64,000 nt of DNA from CAWGGS01 sp046704745 (GCA_046704745.1 JBJKRL010000085.1:62001-126000), one strand, 5' to 3'. Positions 34,205 to 44,976 are shown, counted from the first letter of the stretch. The notes: generated by a model not told the origin, from the letters alone. A program made the numbers and translations.

Positions 34205-35315
34205 TCGCACGCTTGATACCACCAGGGATAGGCGCGATATTGCATGGATTGTCGATAAGGGCGTCCAAGCGCTGGTCTTTATCGCCGGGATGTCGGCAAT
34301 TCTTTTTATTGTTGGGATATTTGTCTTTATCACCAAAGAGGGGATCGGTTTTGTCATAAAGTCAAACTATGCCCTTAACGAACCGCTTTTTAATCTCCTG
34401 GAAGACAAGGGTATGCCGGATGATCTGCTCGATGCGCTGTCACCCATGGAAGGAAAGCCGTACCGCTCTTCCAAAGCTCTTATTAAGGCAGTTGAAACGG
34501 TTATCGGGGCGGAGCAGGCCAAACCCTATGAACAGTTGATCATCAAAAACTCACTTGATCAGCCTTTTAATCTGAAGACCTTTTTCACATCCCCCAAATG
34601 GGCTCCGACCTCGGAGGTCAAGCCTGTCTACGGGACGTTGGCCCTAATGGCCGGTACAGCCAGTGTTACCGGTTTTGCCATGTTGGTCGCCATCCCGTTT
34701 TCCCTGGGTGCGGCCATTTATATCGGAGAATTTGCCACCGGCAGAAAACGGGAATTCTTAAAAATCCTGATCGAGCTTTTGGCTGCCATCCCATCGGTCG
34801 TCTGGGGTTTTATCGGGCTTACCATCATGAATCCTTTGATCATCAAACTCTTCCATGTCCCCATCGGCCTCAATATCTTAAATGCAGGTCTCATCCTTGG
34901 CCTGATGGCGGCTCCAATTATGACAACCATTGCCGAAGATGCCTTAAAGGCAGTGCCCGACCGGTATCGCGAAGCGGCTGAAGCGATGGGCGCAACCCGA
35001 TGGCAGGTGATATTCAAAGTGGCGATTCCGGCAGCCAAGAACGGGTTGGTAGCCGCGGTTCTTTTGGGGGTAGGACGCGGATTCGGCGAGACCATGGCGG
35101 TGTTGATGGCCACCGGTCATTCCATTAATCTGCCTACCAGCATCTTTGATTCCGTCCGTGCCATGACGGCAACCATTGCTGCCGAACTGGGGGAGACGGC
35201 GGTTGGTTCCGATCATTATCATGCTCTGTTTACCCTGGGAATTTTTCTCTTCCTGGTGACCTTTCTAATTAATCTCAGTGCCGACCTGGTTCTGCGCGGA
35301 GTGCGGAAGGAGTAA
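34191..35315 (+). CDS. pstC: Phosphate ABC transporter permease PstC
   Basis: This 374-residue inner-membrane permease has six predicted TM segments. The C-terminal MetI-like domain shows 'GEFATGRKREFLKILIELLAAIPSVVWG' and the coupling loop 'YREAAEAMGATRWQVIFKVAIPAAKNG'. Between TM1 and TM2 there is a periplasmic insert of about 75 residues (about 62-135, 'EDKGMPDDLLDALSPMEG') that explains its length over the usual about 300-320. The start is a GTG at 34191 behind aaggagg, inside the end of the PhoU gene. Confidence 0.92.
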   Translation: MDRADRTLDTTRDRRDIAWIVDKGVQALVFIAGMSAILFIVGIFVFITKEGIGFVIKSNYALNEPLFNLLEDKGMPDDLLDALSPMEGKPYRSSKALIKAVETVIGAEQAKPYEQLIIKNSLDQPFNLKTFFTSPKWAPTSEVKPVYGTLALMAGTASVTGFAMLVAIPFSLGAAIYIGEFATGRKREFLKILIELLAAIPSVVWGFIGLTIMNPLIIKLFHVPIGLNILNAGLILGLMAAPIMTTIAEDALKAVPDRYREAAEAMGATRWQVIFKVAIPAAKNGLVAAVLLGVGRGFGETMAVLMATGHSINLPTSIFDSVRAMTATIAAELGETAVGSDHYHALFTLGIFLFLVTFLINLSADLVLRGVRKE

Positions 35316-35320
35316 CGGTG

Positions 35321-36183
<863 letters not shown>

Positions 36184-36190
<7 letters not shown>

Positions 36191-36987
36191 CAGAGGGCAA
36201 AAAGAGCATGGTTGCGTCCGGAAACGAGCAAAATCAGATAAGGCTCGAAGTCGAGGACCTCGCAGTGAGCTATGACGCAAGAACCGTGTTGAGCGAGGTA
36301 TCGTTAACCATTCATGAACATGAAATCTTCGGGATTATAGGACCTGCCAATAGCGGCAAAACATCCTTTCTCAAGATCTTGAACAGGATGGATATGTTTG
36401 ATCCTGCTATGAAATTTTCCGGCAAGGTCTTCTTTTCCGGTCATGATATTAGAAAATGGCGCAACGTCTATAGTCTGCGCAAACGGATAGGAGTTGTCTT
36501 TCCGTTGCCCGTCGGTCTCCCTTTGACCGTTTATGAAAATGTTGCCTTTGCCCCCCGACTCTCAGGAATTACCGTCAAAGCCGATCTCGATATCATCGTC
36601 GAAAGATGTCTTGCCCGGGCTGCTCTCTGGGACGAGGTGAAGGACCGGCTCGAAACGCTCGGCAGCCTGCTTTCCGGCGGGCAGCAGCAGCGGCTGACCA
36701 TCGCCAGGGCCCTTTCTCAAGAGCCTGAAATGTTGATGCTCGACGAATTTTCCATTGCCATCGATCCTGTGACCACTATGCGAATCGAAGATGTGCTCAA
36801 AGAGTTGAAGAAGGAGATGACCATCATCCTGGTAACCAACCTGGTGCAGCAGGCCAGAAGACTTGCCGACCGGACCGCCCTTTTTCTTGACGGCAGGGTA
36901 GTCGAAGTGGGACCCACCGAAACTTTGTTTGCCGGCGAAGTACAAGATCAACGGACCAAGGATTATCTTGATGGAAGGTTCGGTTAA
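36184..36987 (+). CDS. PstB-like ATPase 1 (signature intact, Q-loop and switch His lost)
   Basis: This 267-residue PstB-family ATPase has Walker A 'GPANSGKTS' near 57-65, an intact signature 'LSGGQQQR' near 161-168 and Walker B 'MLMLDEFS' near 179-186. Three elements depart from PstB. The Q-loop reads 'VVFPLPVG' (Pro in place of Gln), the D-loop reads 'SIAIDP' and the switch reads 'VTNLVQQ' (Asn in place of His). Alone it should hydrolyse ATP poorly. It probably pairs with the next gene product, whose defects are the opposite. It overlaps both neighbours. Confidence 0.85.
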
Positions 36988-36997
36988 CAATATAGGG

Positions 36998-37786
36998 ATG
37001 GAACAAGTGAGACACGAGATGGAATACGCAGTTCAAACAGTCGGTCTGAATCTCTGGTACGGAACTTTCCAGGCCTTGACCGATATCAACATTGCCATTA
37101 AGAAAGGAATAATAACCTCATTGATCGGGCCATCCGGATGCGGCAAGTCGACTTTGCTCAGAAGCATTAACCGGATTAATGAGAGGTTGGGATATGTCCG
37201 GGTGGAAGGTGAGATCAAGGTCATGGATTCCAATATTTATGCTCCCGAAGTTGAGCCGGTTCAGTTGAGAAAACAGGTCGGCATGGTCTTCCAGCGTCCT
37301 AATCCGTTGCCGCTGTCCATCAGGGAAAACATCCTGTTCGGGCATAAGCTGCACACCTCGTTCTCCGTAAAGGTGAAAAGGGCCGGGGAGGATAAGATTG
37401 TCGAAGAGGCTTTGCGCCAGGTCCTTCTCTGGGATCAGGTAAAAGACCGCCTGAAACAAAAGGCGACGGCACTGTCTCTGGAGGAGCAACAAAAACTTTG
37501 TATCGCCCGGCTTCTTCCGGTCAAACCGGAGATCCTGCTCATGGACGAACCATGTTCGGCCCTTGATCCGAAAGGAACCGAGGCTGTGGAGGAACTCATT
37601 TGGGAACTCAGGGGTCGGTACACCATCTTGATTGTAACCCACAATATGGCCCAGGCTCGCAGGGCCAGTGACGAATGCGCCTTCATGCTCATGGGGGAAC
37701 TCCTTGAGCATGAGACAACGGAGGAAATATTTGTTACACCGAGAGATACGAGAACTGCCGACTATATCGAAGGTCGATATGGTTAA
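36998..37786 (+). CDS. PstB-like ATPase 2 (catalytic residues intact, signature lost)
   Basis: This PstB-family ATPase has about 262 residues from the ATG at 36998. That start lies 10 bases after the previous stop and is preceded by taggg; an in-frame ATG at 36971 or 37019 is also possible. Walker A 'GPSGCGKST', Q-loop 'MVFQRPNPLPLS', Walker B 'ILLMDEPCSALDP' and switch 'VTHNMAQ' are canonical PstB. The signature, however, reads 'LSLEEQQKLCIARLL', without the Gly-Gly of LSGGQ. In a heterodimer with ATPase 1, its Walker site would face the intact signature of the partner. Both should couple to PstC/PstA. Confidence 0.86.
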   Translation: MEQVRHEMEYAVQTVGLNLWYGTFQALTDINIAIKKGIITSLIGPSGCGKSTLLRSINRINERLGYVRVEGEIKVMDSNIYAPEVEPVQLRKQVGMVFQRPNPLPLSIRENILFGHKLHTSFSVKVKRAGEDKIVEEALRQVLLWDQVKDRLKQKATALSLEEQQKLCIARLLPVKPEILLMDEPCSALDPKGTEAVEELIWELRGRYTILIVTHNMAQARRASDECAFMLMGELLEHETTEEIFVTPRDTRTADYIEGRYG

Positions 37787-37837
37787 ATCCTGAGTTGAAC
37801 GACGTAACCCGGCAAGTCTTAACAAGAGGAAGATGTT

Positions 37838-38110
37838 ATGGAAATAATCATCGGCTCGATACCGCCCCTTGGGCCGTCTCCACCCAAGCCCACCGGAGAA
37901 ACAGGACCTGCCGTCGAGGCCCAACTCCTGCATATCCGGCCACCGCGAAAAGGGATAGCAGGGCCGTCCGGTGTTGAGCGCCGGGGGAAAAAGGTCAACG
38001 ACCCGGTAAAGGGACGGGTGCTCACCGTTCTTGTTCCCGACTCCGACCTGCTGCCCAAGGATATCGATACCCAGAAGTACAAGGTGATGCTGCGTTTCAT
38101 CCGTAAATAG
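37838..38110 (+). CDS. Small proline-rich hypothetical protein
   Basis: This 90-residue protein is preceded by a good ribosome-binding site (agaggaag, 37825-37832). The N-terminal half is Pro/Gly-rich ('IPPLGPSPPKPTGETG') and the C-terminal half basic, ending 'KYKVMLRFIRK'. There is no signal peptide or TM segment, and I recognise no family. It lies 51 bases after the second PstB gene and 47 bases before the PocR kinase, so it may belong to the phosphate operon. Confidence 0.55.
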   Translation: MEIIIGSIPPLGPSPPKPTGETGPAVEAQLLHIRPPRKGIAGPSGVERRGKKVNDPVKGRVLTVLVPDSDLLPKDIDTQKYKVMLRFIRK

Positions 38111-38157
38111 GAAGGAGAAACCCGTTCGATTCCTTCCATTCTTTTGGGAGAAATGAG

Positions 38158-40131
38158 TTGAAAAGAGTATTTCATTCGTTAAGCCGACGGATGGAAAATG
38201 TAATGCCAAGCCGCAAAATGCGGATGCCAGGGCATCTCGAGATGAAATCAAGAAAAAAAACCTCGACATCAAATAAACCGCAGGATTTTTCGCTTCTTGA
38301 CCTTATCGAACCAGAGAGGTTGCAAAAGATCCAGGATTCCTTTTCCGAAGCCTGTCAGATAGCCTCGACCATTACCGACATTGAAGGTAACCCTTTGATC
38401 CGGTCGAGCAACCATAGCAAGGTATGCACGATGGTCCGGTCATCGGAAAAAGGCCTGGCGCGCTGTATCGAATCAGGAAAAGAGCTTGGTCTCAAGGCGG
38501 CAAAACTCATGCGGCCCATGCACCATCAATGCCTGAGTTGTGGGTTCTCGGATGCCGCTGCACCGATTATCATCAACGGCCGGCATATCGCCAACTGGTT
38601 GATCGGACAATACTATGTCCGGGAGGTGAATGAGCAGCGCATCATGGAGTATTCCCGGGAAATCGGCGTTGATTCTGTGGAAATGGCGCAGGCCTTTCAC
38701 ACCATGCCGAAAATGTCGCTTTCCCAGTTTGAGAAGATCCTCTCTTTTCTGTGGCAAATGGCCAATGAAATCTCGCAAATGGGATATAATAATCTTATTG
38801 AGAGACAACACACTGATGAGCTTAAGAATATAAAAAGGCAGCTTGAAAAACATCAACGGGAGTTGGAAGAAACGGTGGCCGAAAGAACTGCTGCTTTAAT
38901 TGAATTAAACAGACAACTCAGAGGTGAAATAGAGCAGAAATCAAAGATTCAGGAAATGCAGAATCGATTGATCACCGCAATCGAAAATACCGTCGAGACA
39001 ATTGTCATAACAGACTCCAATGGTTCAATCATTTATGCCAATCCGGCCTTTACCAAGATAACGGGATATTCGATTGATGAGGTCATGGGAAAAAATCCTC
39101 GGATTTTAAAAAGTGGCTACCATGATGTCGAATTTTATCGAGATTTCTGGAAAACAATCAAGAGTGGCAGCGTATGGGGCGGACGTTTCAAGAATAGAAG
39201 GAAGGACGGCACCTTTTATTATGAAGATGCTTCCGTCTCCTCAGTTAAAGATGACAAGGGTACGATCGTAAACTTTATCGCGGTCAAACGTGATGTTACC
39301 AAAGAGCTTGAGATGGAGAGGCAGCTCAGACAGGCTCAAAAACTGCAGTCCATTGGGCAATTGGCGGCAGGTATTGCCCATGAGATCAATACACCGATGC
39401 AGTTTATCGGCACTAATATGGAATTTCTTGAGGAGGCAAGCCGGGGCATGGCCGATCTGACACAAGCGATACAGGATGTCATGGCTTCATCGTCTCCGGA
39501 GGTGTCGGAAAAGCTGAGGTCGATTTTTGAAAAGACGGACTGGGAGTATCTGATGGAGGAAGTCCCGGCTGCTGTTGAACAATCGAAAGACGGTATAACT
39601 AGGGTGAGTTCAATCGTGCAGGCCATGAAGGAATTCTCCCATCCTTCCTCAAGAGAGAAGGTGAATGCCGTGGTTAATTCGATCATTGAGACTACTCTTC
39701 TTGTTTCACGCAGCGAATGGAAATATGTTTCGAACGTCACAACGGATTTGGCTGCAGACGTCCCCGCCGTTCCCTGTCTCGTTGATGAATTGGGGCAGGT
39801 TATTCTTAACCTGCTTGTTAATGCCGCTCAGGCAATTGGTGAGAAACTCGGTGAAGATCCGGGGGGTGCCAAAGGAGAAATACACATCTCAACAAGAGTT
39901 GTTGATTCTTTTGTGGAGATTATGATTTCCGATGACGGACCTGGTATACCGGTTGAAATCCGGGATAAAATCTTCGATCCCTTTTTCACGACCAAAGAGG
40001 TTGGAAAAGGAACAGGGCAAGGATTGGCAATCGCCCATGATGTGATAACAAAAAAACATGGCGGGATCCTTGCCTTTGAGACAGAGGAAGGCAAAGGGAC
40101 AACCTTTACGATTCGTTTGCCCGTCTCTTAA
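38158..40131 (+). CDS. Hybrid-free sensor histidine kinase: PocR, PAS, HisKA, HATPase
   Basis: This 657-residue cytoplasmic kinase has a PocR ligand-binding domain at about 45-215, with Cys residues in 'CTMVRSSEKGLARCIESG' and 'CLSCGFSD'. A coiled coil spans 220-270, a PAS domain about 275-390 ('TDSNGSIIYANPAFTKITGYS'), then HisKA with the phospho-acceptor in 'LAAGIAHEINTPMQF' (His408), and HATPase with 'NLLVNAAQA', 'DDGPGIP', 'FDPFFTTK' and 'GTGQGLAIA'. No TM is present. A TTG start at 38158 behind gggag gives this length; an ATG at 38191 is possible. No response regulator is adjacent. Being downstream of pst is suggestive, but PocR domains usually sense small organics. Confidence 0.88.
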   Translation: MKRVFHSLSRRMENVMPSRKMRMPGHLEMKSRKKTSTSNKPQDFSLLDLIEPERLQKIQDSFSEACQIASTITDIEGNPLIRSSNHSKVCTMVRSSEKGLARCIESGKELGLKAAKLMRPMHHQCLSCGFSDAAAPIIINGRHIANWLIGQYYVREVNEQRIMEYSREIGVDSVEMAQAFHTMPKMSLSQFEKILSFLWQMANEISQMGYNNLIERQHTDELKNIKRQLEKHQRELEETVAERTAALIELNRQLRGEIEQKSKIQEMQNRLITAIENTVETIVITDSNGSIIYANPAFTKITGYSIDEVMGKNPRILKSGYHDVEFYRDFWKTIKSGSVWGGRFKNRRKDGTFYYEDASVSSVKDDKGTIVNFIAVKRDVTKELEMERQLRQAQKLQSIGQLAAGIAHEINTPMQFIGTNMEFLEEASRGMADLTQAIQDVMASSSPEVSEKLRSIFEKTDWEYLMEEVPAAVEQSKDGITRVSSIVQAMKEFSHPSSREKVNAVVNSIIETTLLVSRSEWKYVSNVTTDLAADVPAVPCLVDELGQVILNLLVNAAQAIGEKLGEDPGGAKGEIHISTRVVDSFVEIMISDDGPGIPVEIRDKIFDPFFTTKEVGKGTGQGLAIAHDVITKKHGGILAFETEEGKGTTFTIRLPVS

Positions 40132-40288
40132 GTAGCTCCCTGCCTTTGGGTAAATATTTTCGCGTTGATTGAAAAGACATTTTCATTAATGTTGACAATG
40201 GGAAACTGTCCCTCGGCATTAACCGGTTTTCAGCCTTTACTACAACCCCGGCGAATTTCCTCAAACTCGATAAAGGGAGAATCGCTCT

Positions 40289-41680
40289 TTACGGCTTGGG
40301 CAAATCCGTAAAAGTCCATCCTCCCCCCAGAGCCTGGATCAGGGAGATACTGGCCAGAATTCTGTCGCGCTGGACCATGAGCGCCGTCTGACGGTTGGCA
40401 AGCAGGGTGACCTGGGCAGTAACCACAGCAGTATAAGCCTGTGTCCCGGCCCGGTATTCATCCAATGCAATCTGGACCGTCCGCTCCGCGTCCTTGACCG
40501 TTGCCTGTTCGCTTACCGCCTGTTGCTCAAGGATTCGAAGGGTGGAGAGTGCGTCTTCCACCTGCTGAAAGGCGGTCAGGACAGTCTGGCGATAGGTGGC
40601 CACACTCTGCTCATAGCCGGCCCTTGCCGCTGCAACGGCAGCACTTCGTGATCCGCCGTCAAAGAGTGTTGCGGGGGCACTGGCCCCCAGAGACCACAAG
40701 GAGTTTCCAACGGAAAACAGGTTGTCGATCGGGCTTCCCGAAAAACCGCCGAGTGCCGAAAGTGTCAGATCCGGATAAAATGCACCCACGACAAGACCGA
40801 TCTGGGCATTAGCCTGTGCCATGCTTCGTTCAGCCACCGCGATATCGGGCCGGCGCTGCAGAAGGGTCGACGGCATGCCCACCGGTATTTTCGGGATCTC
40901 CGCCATCAACACACCGGAAGCAAGGCTCAGCTCGGAAGGCGGCTTGCCCATCAGGACCGCTATGGCATGCTCGTACTGCGCCCGGGCAACTCCGGCATTT
41001 ATCAGTTGTGCCTGTGTCTGTTCAAGATGGGTACGGGCGGTAATCACGTCCAGGGGCGGAGCCACCCCGGCCTCAACCTGATTCTCGGCAATTCGCAGAC
41101 TCTGCCTATAGGCCGTTACGGTTTTCTTCAAGAGGGCTATCAAGGCATCCTGTGTGCGCATGTTCACATAATCACCGGCCAGGGCCGCCTGGGCGGAAAG
41201 GGTGGCACTGGCCAGGGACGCGGCATTTACCTGTTCGGCCGCCTCCTCTCCCTCTACCTGACGGCGGATCTTCCCCCAGATGTCCGGAGCCCAGCTCGCA
41301 TCTCCTTCCAGGCTGCCGCTGCTCTGAGGACCTCCGCCTCCTTTGCCGGAGCGCACCGCACTCCCTGTGGCCCCCAGCGTCGGAAACAGGCCGCCACGCA
41401 CTTCCCGAACTATCGCCTGTGACCGCTTGAAGGCCGCGTAATCGGCGGCAAGTGACTGATTGGAAACCGTCACAAGGGGCTCCAAACGATTCAGAACAGG
41501 ATCATGATAGATCAGCCACCAGTCCCCCTTTCTTTGGTCATCGGAAGGAACGGCCCTGGTCCAGCCTGGAGCCTCTTTGTAGGCAACCGGCACAAACGCT
41601 GCCGGCTTTTTATAGGATGGTCCGACGGTACAGCCGCTAAGCGTCAACAGCAGACCAACTATCCAAATGCATCGCATCAT
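40289..41680 (-). CDS. NodT/OprM-type outer-membrane lipoprotein of the RND exporter
   Basis: This 463-residue outer-membrane channel has the lipobox TLSGC near residue 17 and an OEP repeat pattern. Landmarks are 'LLQRRPDIAVAERSMAQANAQIG' near 277-299 and 'LGASAPATLFDGGSRSAAVAAARAGYEQSVATYRQTVL' near 335-372. It is the last gene of an adaptor, pump, pump, channel operon on the minus strand and overlaps the second pump gene by 4 bases. It should provide the exit duct for the MdtBC-like pump. Confidence 0.93.
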   Translation of the reverse strand: MMRCIWIVGLLLTLSGCTVGPSYKKPAAFVPVAYKEAPGWTRAVPSDDQRKGDWWLIYHDPVLNRLEPLVTVSNQSLAADYAAFKRSQAIVREVRGGLFPTLGATGSAVRSGKGGGGPQSSGSLEGDASWAPDIWGKIRRQVEGEEAAEQVNAASLASATLSAQAALAGDYVNMRTQDALIALLKKTVTAYRQSLRIAENQVEAGVAPPLDVITARTHLEQTQAQLINAGVARAQYEHAIAVLMGKPPSELSLASGVLMAEIPKIPVGMPSTLLQRRPDIAVAERSMAQANAQIGLVVGAFYPDLTLSALGGFSGSPIDNLFSVGNSLWSLGASAPATLFDGGSRSAAVAAARAGYEQSVATYRQTVLTAFQQVEDALSTLRILEQQAVSEQATVKDAERTVQIALDEYRAGTQAYTAVVTAQVTLLANRQTALMVQRDRILASISLIQALGGGWTFTDLPKP

Positions 41681-44600
41681 TCAGCCTCCAGAATGTTTTC
41701 CGTCCGCAGCGGGGCGCTACTCGGTCGGCCCCGTAATCTCGTTCCCAGGCGGTCGAGGAACAGATAGACAACCGGTGTAGTGTACAGCGTCAGGACCTGG
41801 CTTACCACCAGCCCGCCAATAATCGTAATTCCCAGGGGCTGCCGCAGAGAAGCCCCCTGTCCCACTCCTATGGCCAGCGGCAGTGCTCCCAGCAATGCAG
41901 CAAAGGTCGTCATCATGATCGGCCGGAACCGCAGGATAGCGGCCTTGAAAATGGCCTCCTCGGGTAAAAGGTTTTCACCTCGCTCCAGCTGCAAGGCGAA
42001 GTCAATCATCAGGATGGCGTTTTTCTTGACAATGCCGATAAGCAGTATCACCCCGATCAGCGCGATGATGGTAAGCGGCATGTTCAGCATCAGCAAAAGC
42101 AGAAGTGCGCCTATCCCGGCGGAAGGGATAGTGGAAAGGATGGTTATCGGGTGAATCGTGCTCTCGTAGAGGATGCCCAGTACGATATATACGGCCGCCA
42201 GTGCGGCAATTATCAACAACGGCTCGCTTTCCAATGAAGATTTGAAGGCAGCGGCGGTCCCGGCGAAACTCCCTTGAATAGACAGGGGTACGTCGATCCG
42301 GCTCATCGTATTTTGAATCTCCTGGGCCGCTTGGCCAAGCGCCATACCCGGAGGAAGATTGAAAGAGATGGTGGCGGCGAGAAGGCCGCTCTGGTGATTT
42401 ACCGAAATCGGTGTATTGCCGGGCTTGTATGAAGCAACAGCAGCAAGCGGCACCATCACCTCCTGGTGCGTGCTAACGGAAGAACCGCTGGAGGCACTCG
42501 CCCTGCCGCTGGTGGCGATACTGTTGATTGCCTGATTGGTTGCCGAATCCAGTGCCACACTGGTTACCAGACCGGCAGCCGATGGCGTGTGCGTGGAGGC
42601 GACAACCGTTCCGGCCGGTGCATTGGTCTGGGCCGTTCCGCTGGCCCTGCCGCCCGAGGTGCTGATATGGATTTCCTTCAACATGTCAGGTGTTCGCAGA
42701 TATTGCGGCGCCAGTTCCATGACCACGTGATACTGGTTGAGCGCCCTGTAGATCGTCGACACCTGACGCTGCCCGTAAGCGTCGTATAAGGTGTTGTCGA
42801 TCTGGCTGGGCGTGATGCCCAGACGCGAGGCAACCGTTCGGTTGATTTGCAGATCGGTCTCCAATCCACCCTGCTGCAGGTCGGAGTTGACATCGACCAA
42901 CTTGCCGTCAGCGTTTAGTGCCTCGACGATTTTTGGAATCCAGGCATACAGTGCCTCACTGTCGCTGCTTTGCAAGGTATACTGATACTCGCTGGCGCTC
43001 ATCCGCCCCCCCACCCGCAGATCCTGGGCCGGGACCATGAACAGGCGCACACCCGGAATGACAGCCAAGGGTCTGCGCAAGCGGCCGACAATCTGAGCGG
43101 CGGAGGCATGACGGTTTTCCAGCGGTTTGAGGGTGATAAACATAAAACCGCTGTTTGTCGATCGACCGCCGGTGAATCCCGCAACAGTGGCAACGCCTGG
43201 GTCACGCTGCACTATGCTTTGCAGTTGCTCCAGTTTTTGTTTCATGCGCTCAAAGGAGATACCTTGATCGGCCCGTATTGTCCCGATGACGAGACCGTTA
43301 TCCTGCTCAGGGAAAAACCCTTTGGGAACGATTACAAAGAGGAAAATGTTCAAGACCACAGTGACAATGAGGATAAAGCCCACCAGTCTTGCATGCCGCA
43401 AGGCCCATCGCAGCGATTTTTCATAGAATGCGAGCATGGTTTCAAAGCCTGATTCCAATTTCCGTTTCAACAAACCCGGTGGCCGGCCCGCCGTATGCCC
43501 AGGTTGCAGAAACAAGGCGCACATCATTGGTGTAGTGGTCTGGGAGACGACCAGGGAAATGAGGATGGTTATGGCCAAGGTCTCGGAGAATTCACGAAAA
43601 AGGCGCCCGACTATCCCCGGCATCAAAAGAATCGGTAAAAAAACGGCGATCAGGGACAGGCTCATGGACAGGACTGTGAAACTTACCTCCGCGCTGCCGC
43701 GCAGGGCTGCCTGCAGGCGCGGTACTCCGGCATCAAGATGGCGGGTGGTGTTCTCCACTACCACCACGGCATCGTCGACCACGAATCCGGTGGCAATCGT
43801 CAGGGCCATCAGCGACAGGTTATCAAGGCTGAAGCCGAGCAGATACATCGGCCCGAAGGTGCCGATGATCGAAATGGGCACGGCAATGCCGGGGATGAAC
43901 ATGGCGCTCGATGACCGCAAGAAAACGAACACTACCCCTATCACAAGCAGAACGGCGATAAACAGCGCCCTTTCCGTATCCGACAGGGCGGCACGAATCG
44001 ACTGCGAGCGATCCATGGCCACGCTGAGTTGAATGGTAGGCGGAAGAGCCGCCCGGAGCTGCGGCAGAGCGGCCTTGGCCTCATTCACCGTCTCAATGAT
44101 ATTGGCCCCGGGACTGGGATGCAGGATCACCAGGACAGCGGGTTTGCCGTTGAAAAGACCGGCATTTTGCACATTCTCCACCGAATCCTGCACGTCCGCC
44201 ACATTGTGTAGATAGACAGCGGAGCCGTTCCTGTAGGCAACCACGATATTTCGGTACTCATCCGCTCGGGTTGCCTGATCATTGGTGTAGATCTGCAGCC
44301 GCTGGTCGCCCGCGTTGAAGTAGCCTTTGGGACTGTTGGCATTGGCTGCAGCCAGGGCCGCCCGAACATCTTCCAGGCCGATGCCGTAATTGAAAAGCAG
44401 GCCCGGCTCTAGCTCCACCCGCACCGCCGGCAGGGCACTGCCGCCCAGTTCCACATTACCAACACCGCTGATCTGTGAATACTGCTGCTGAAGAAGCGTA
44501 TCCGCGGAATCGTAGAGCTGTCCCTGGTTCAGGGTGTCCGAGGTCAAAGCAAGAATCAGGATAGGGGCATCGGCCGGATTGAATTTCCGATATGTCGGGT

Positions 44601-44976
44601 TGGAGCGCAGGGCAGTGGGCAGGTCAGCCCGGGCCGCCTGAATGGCCGCCTCAACATCGCGGGCGGCGCCGTCGATATCGCGGTCCAGACCGAACTGCAC
44701 CGTGATACGGGTAGTGCCGACACCGCTATCCGAGGTCATTTCCGTGACATCGGAGATGACCCCGAGGCGGCGCTCCAGGGGTGCGGCCACGGTGGCCGCC
44801 ATGGTGTCCGGACTTGCACCGGCCATATTTGCATGCACCTGAATGGTCGGAAAAGCGATGGGGGGTAAGGGCGCCACAGGCAGCTTATAAAAAGCCAGAA
44901 TCCCGGAAAGCGCGATACCGAGGGTCAACAGGGTGGTGGCCACGGGCCTTCTTATAAAGACGGCCGAGATGTTCAT
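41677..44976 (-). CDS. mdtC: RND efflux pump subunit, MdtC-like, with a Ser/Thr/Ala insert
   Basis: This is a 1099-residue proton-driven inner-membrane pump with 12 TM segments. The TM4 proton-relay pair is in 'ATGFVVDDAVVVVENTTRH', and 'GIVKKNAILMIDFALQ' lies in TM11. It is about 60-70 residues longer than the neighbouring MdtB-like protein because of a low-complexity insert at about 770-835 ('GGRASGTAQTNAPAGTV' to 'ASASSGSSVSTHQE') in the second periplasmic porter/docking region. It overlaps the MdtB-like gene by 4 bases. MdtB and MdtC form a heterotrimer in E. coli, exporting bile salts and other amphiphiles. Confidence 0.92.
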   Translation of the reverse strand: MNISAVFIRRPVATTLLTLGIALSGILAFYKLPVAPLPPIAFPTIQVHANMAGASPDTMAATVAAPLERRLGVISDVTEMTSDSGVGTTRITVQFGLDRDIDGAARDVEAAIQAARADLPTALRSNPTYRKFNPADAPILILALTSDTLNQGQLYDSADTLLQQQYSQISGVGNVELGGSALPAVRVELEPGLLFNYGIGLEDVRAALAAANANSPKGYFNAGDQRLQIYTNDQATRADEYRNIVVAYRNGSAVYLHNVADVQDSVENVQNAGLFNGKPAVLVILHPSPGANIIETVNEAKAALPQLRAALPPTIQLSVAMDRSQSIRAALSDTERALFIAVLLVIGVVFVFLRSSSAMFIPGIAVPISIIGTFGPMYLLGFSLDNLSLMALTIATGFVVDDAVVVVENTTRHLDAGVPRLQAALRGSAEVSFTVLSMSLSLIAVFLPILLMPGIVGRLFREFSETLAITILISLVVSQTTTPMMCALFLQPGHTAGRPPGLLKRKLESGFETMLAFYEKSLRWALRHARLVGFILIVTVVLNIFLFVIVPKGFFPEQDNGLVIGTIRADQGISFERMKQKLEQLQSIVQRDPGVATVAGFTGGRSTNSGFMFITLKPLENRHASAAQIVGRLRRPLAVIPGVRLFMVPAQDLRVGGRMSASEYQYTLQSSDSEALYAWIPKIVEALNADGKLVDVNSDLQQGGLETDLQINRTVASRLGITPSQIDNTLYDAYGQRQVSTIYRALNQYHVVMELAPQYLRTPDMLKEIHISTSGGRASGTAQTNAPAGTVVASTHTPSAAGLVTSVALDSATNQAINSIATSGRASASSGSSVSTHQEVMVPLAAVASYKPGNTPISVNHQSGLLAATISFNLPPGMALGQAAQEIQNTMSRIDVPLSIQGSFAGTAAAFKSSLESEPLLIIAALAAVYIVLGILYESTIHPITILSTIPSAGIGALLLLLMLNMPLTIIALIGVILLIGIVKKNAILMIDFALQLERGENLLPEEAIFKAAILRFRPIMMTTFAALLGALPLAIGVGQGASLRQPLGITIIGGLVVSQVLTLYTTPVVYLFLDRLGTRLRGRPSSAPLRTENILEAE

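Noticed and set aside
36929..36997. Upstream extension of the second PstB gene
   Set aside because: It would overlap the first PstB gene by 59 bases without a ribosome-binding site, and the added residues are not PstB-like.
37118..38272. 384-codon minus-strand frame across the second PstB gene and the small proline-rich gene
   Set aside because: It is antisense to a clear ABC ATPase; its length is an effect of codon composition.
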